Positions 42,008 to 42,472 of a stretch of DNA of 42,472 bases are shown piece by piece. The notes beneath the pieces were generated by a model, which searched no databases, was not told where the DNA came from, and was given only the letters and a program-made list of their open reading frames with translations. Source of the stretch: an uncultured Rickettsiales bacterium (GTDB lineage: Bacteria > Pseudomonadota > Alphaproteobacteria > Rickettsiales > UBA1997); contig CAJQHT010000010.1 in NCBI GenBank assembly GCA_905478245.1, positions 1 to 42,472 on the forward strand, written 5' to 3'. The stretch's first letter is position 1. Each line of letters opens with the position of its first letter. A program made the translations under genes and the position numbers.

Positions 42008-42472
42008 ATGCCAAAAGACAAAATAGTTATTTTTGACACAACATTACGAGATGGAGAACAGGCGCCAAGTGCAACAATGAACTTTGCCGAGAAGATTCTT
42101 ATTGCTAAAACATTAGAACAGATGGGTGTTGATGTCATTGAGGCTGGCTTTCCTGCTGCTTCTGAAGGTGATTTTAATGCTGTAAATCAAATTGCAAAAA
42201 ACTCTAAAACATCCAGAATTTGCGGCCTATCGCGCGCTAAGAAAAATGATATTGAAAAGGCTGGTTTAGCTGTAAAGGATGCGCCTCTTGGTCGAATTCA
42301 TACCTTTATTGCAACTAGCGATATCCATATGAAATATAAATTAAAAATGGATAAAAAACAAGTTCTGGAGGCTATTACAGATAGCGTAACTCTTGCTCGC
42401 TCTTTATGTGATGATGTTGAATGGTCTGCAGAGGATGCGGTTAGAACGAATATAGATTTTCTATTTCAAGCC
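42008..42472 (+). CDS. leuA: 2-isopropylmalate synthase, 5' part
   Basis: The frame is open to the window edge (155 codons) with no stop. LeuA condenses acetyl-CoA with 2-oxoisovalerate, the first step of leucine synthesis. The translation shows [20 protein letters not shown] (about 8-27, the metal-binding DTTLRDGEQ motif), [13 protein letters not shown] (about 44-56), [17 protein letters not shown] (about 98-114), and [11 protein letters not shown] near 140, all as in LeuA rather than homocitrate synthase or citramalate synthase. The 3' part is outside the window. Confidence 0.93.
   Translation, partial: MPKDKIVIFDTTLRDGEQAPSATMNFAEKILIAKTLEQMGVDVIEAGFPAASEGDFNAVNQIAKNSKTSRICGLSRAKKNDIEKAGLAVKDAPLGRIHTFIATSDIHMKYKLKMDKKQVLEAITDSVTLARSLCDDVEWSAEDAVRTNIDFLFQA

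Noticed and set aside
1-42472. tRNA or rRNA genes
   Set aside because: I looked for T-loop signatures such as GGTTCGAATCC and conserved rRNA words in the gaps and found none. A tRNAscan run would settle it.

Overview
The window is AT-rich (roughly 30% G+C by eye), densely coded bacterial chromosome with short intergenic gaps and several overlapping stop/start codons. The Gram-negative envelope genes (TonB-dependent receptor, TonB, YceI proteins, outer-membrane barrel), the ParA/ParB/parS locus and the sequence character of DnaA, GlnA and IspA suggest a low-GC alphaproteobacterium. That placement is an inference from protein character, not from a marker gene: no rRNA or tRNA gene is visible. 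Scattered biosynthetic genes (hisC, trpF, leuA, metE, glnA) argue against the most reduced endosymbiont lifestyle.

Layout. 1-1.0 kb: a decayed duplicate of part of ispA, an orphan PemK/MazF-type toxin and a run of palindromic repeats. 1.0-5.1 kb: operon infA-uvrA-ispA on the minus strand. 5.4-9.0 kb: an iron region, with a TonB-dependent receptor plus a methyltransferase-like gene facing tonB across a strong Fur-box match. 9.1-12.3 kb: glnA, a short-chain dehydrogenase and tmk. 12.4-15.0 kb: znuA divergent from znuCB. 15.2-20.3 kb: a FliB-type lysine N-methylase, metE and a lone YejE-type permease. 20.4-25.8 kb: recO and miaA facing the operon parA-parB-hisC-tadA, with seven perfect parS sites in 1.35 kb, two of them inside the miaA coding sequence. 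26.2-28.1 kb: a rhodanese gene overlapping dnaA. 28.2-32.3 kb: a second metal-uptake cluster (small His/Cys exported protein, outer-membrane barrel, periplasmic binding protein, membrane permease, DUF445 protein) that has no ATPase of its own. 32.5-37.7 kb: an unrecognised 1722-residue protein. 37.8-41.7 kb: trpF, ybaB, a YceI/cytochrome b561/YceI operon and an LD-carboxypeptidase. 42.0 kb to the end: the start of leuA, cut by the window edge.

The strongest non-coding signal is a family of interspersed palindromic elements with ATACCAA...TTGGTAT ends. Two full copies of 174 bp differ at about five positions although they lie 14 kb apart. Shorter internally deleted forms, truncated forms and side-by-side copies occupy many intergenic gaps, often starting at the stop codon of a gene. 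With the parS cluster, the metal locus without an ATPase and the giant unknown protein, this is the most promising material for follow-up.

Functional links: iron supply (TonB system under Fur), metal supply (two uptake loci probably sharing one ATPase, ZnuC), and chromosome replication and segregation (dnaA, parABS) lie close together on this segment.
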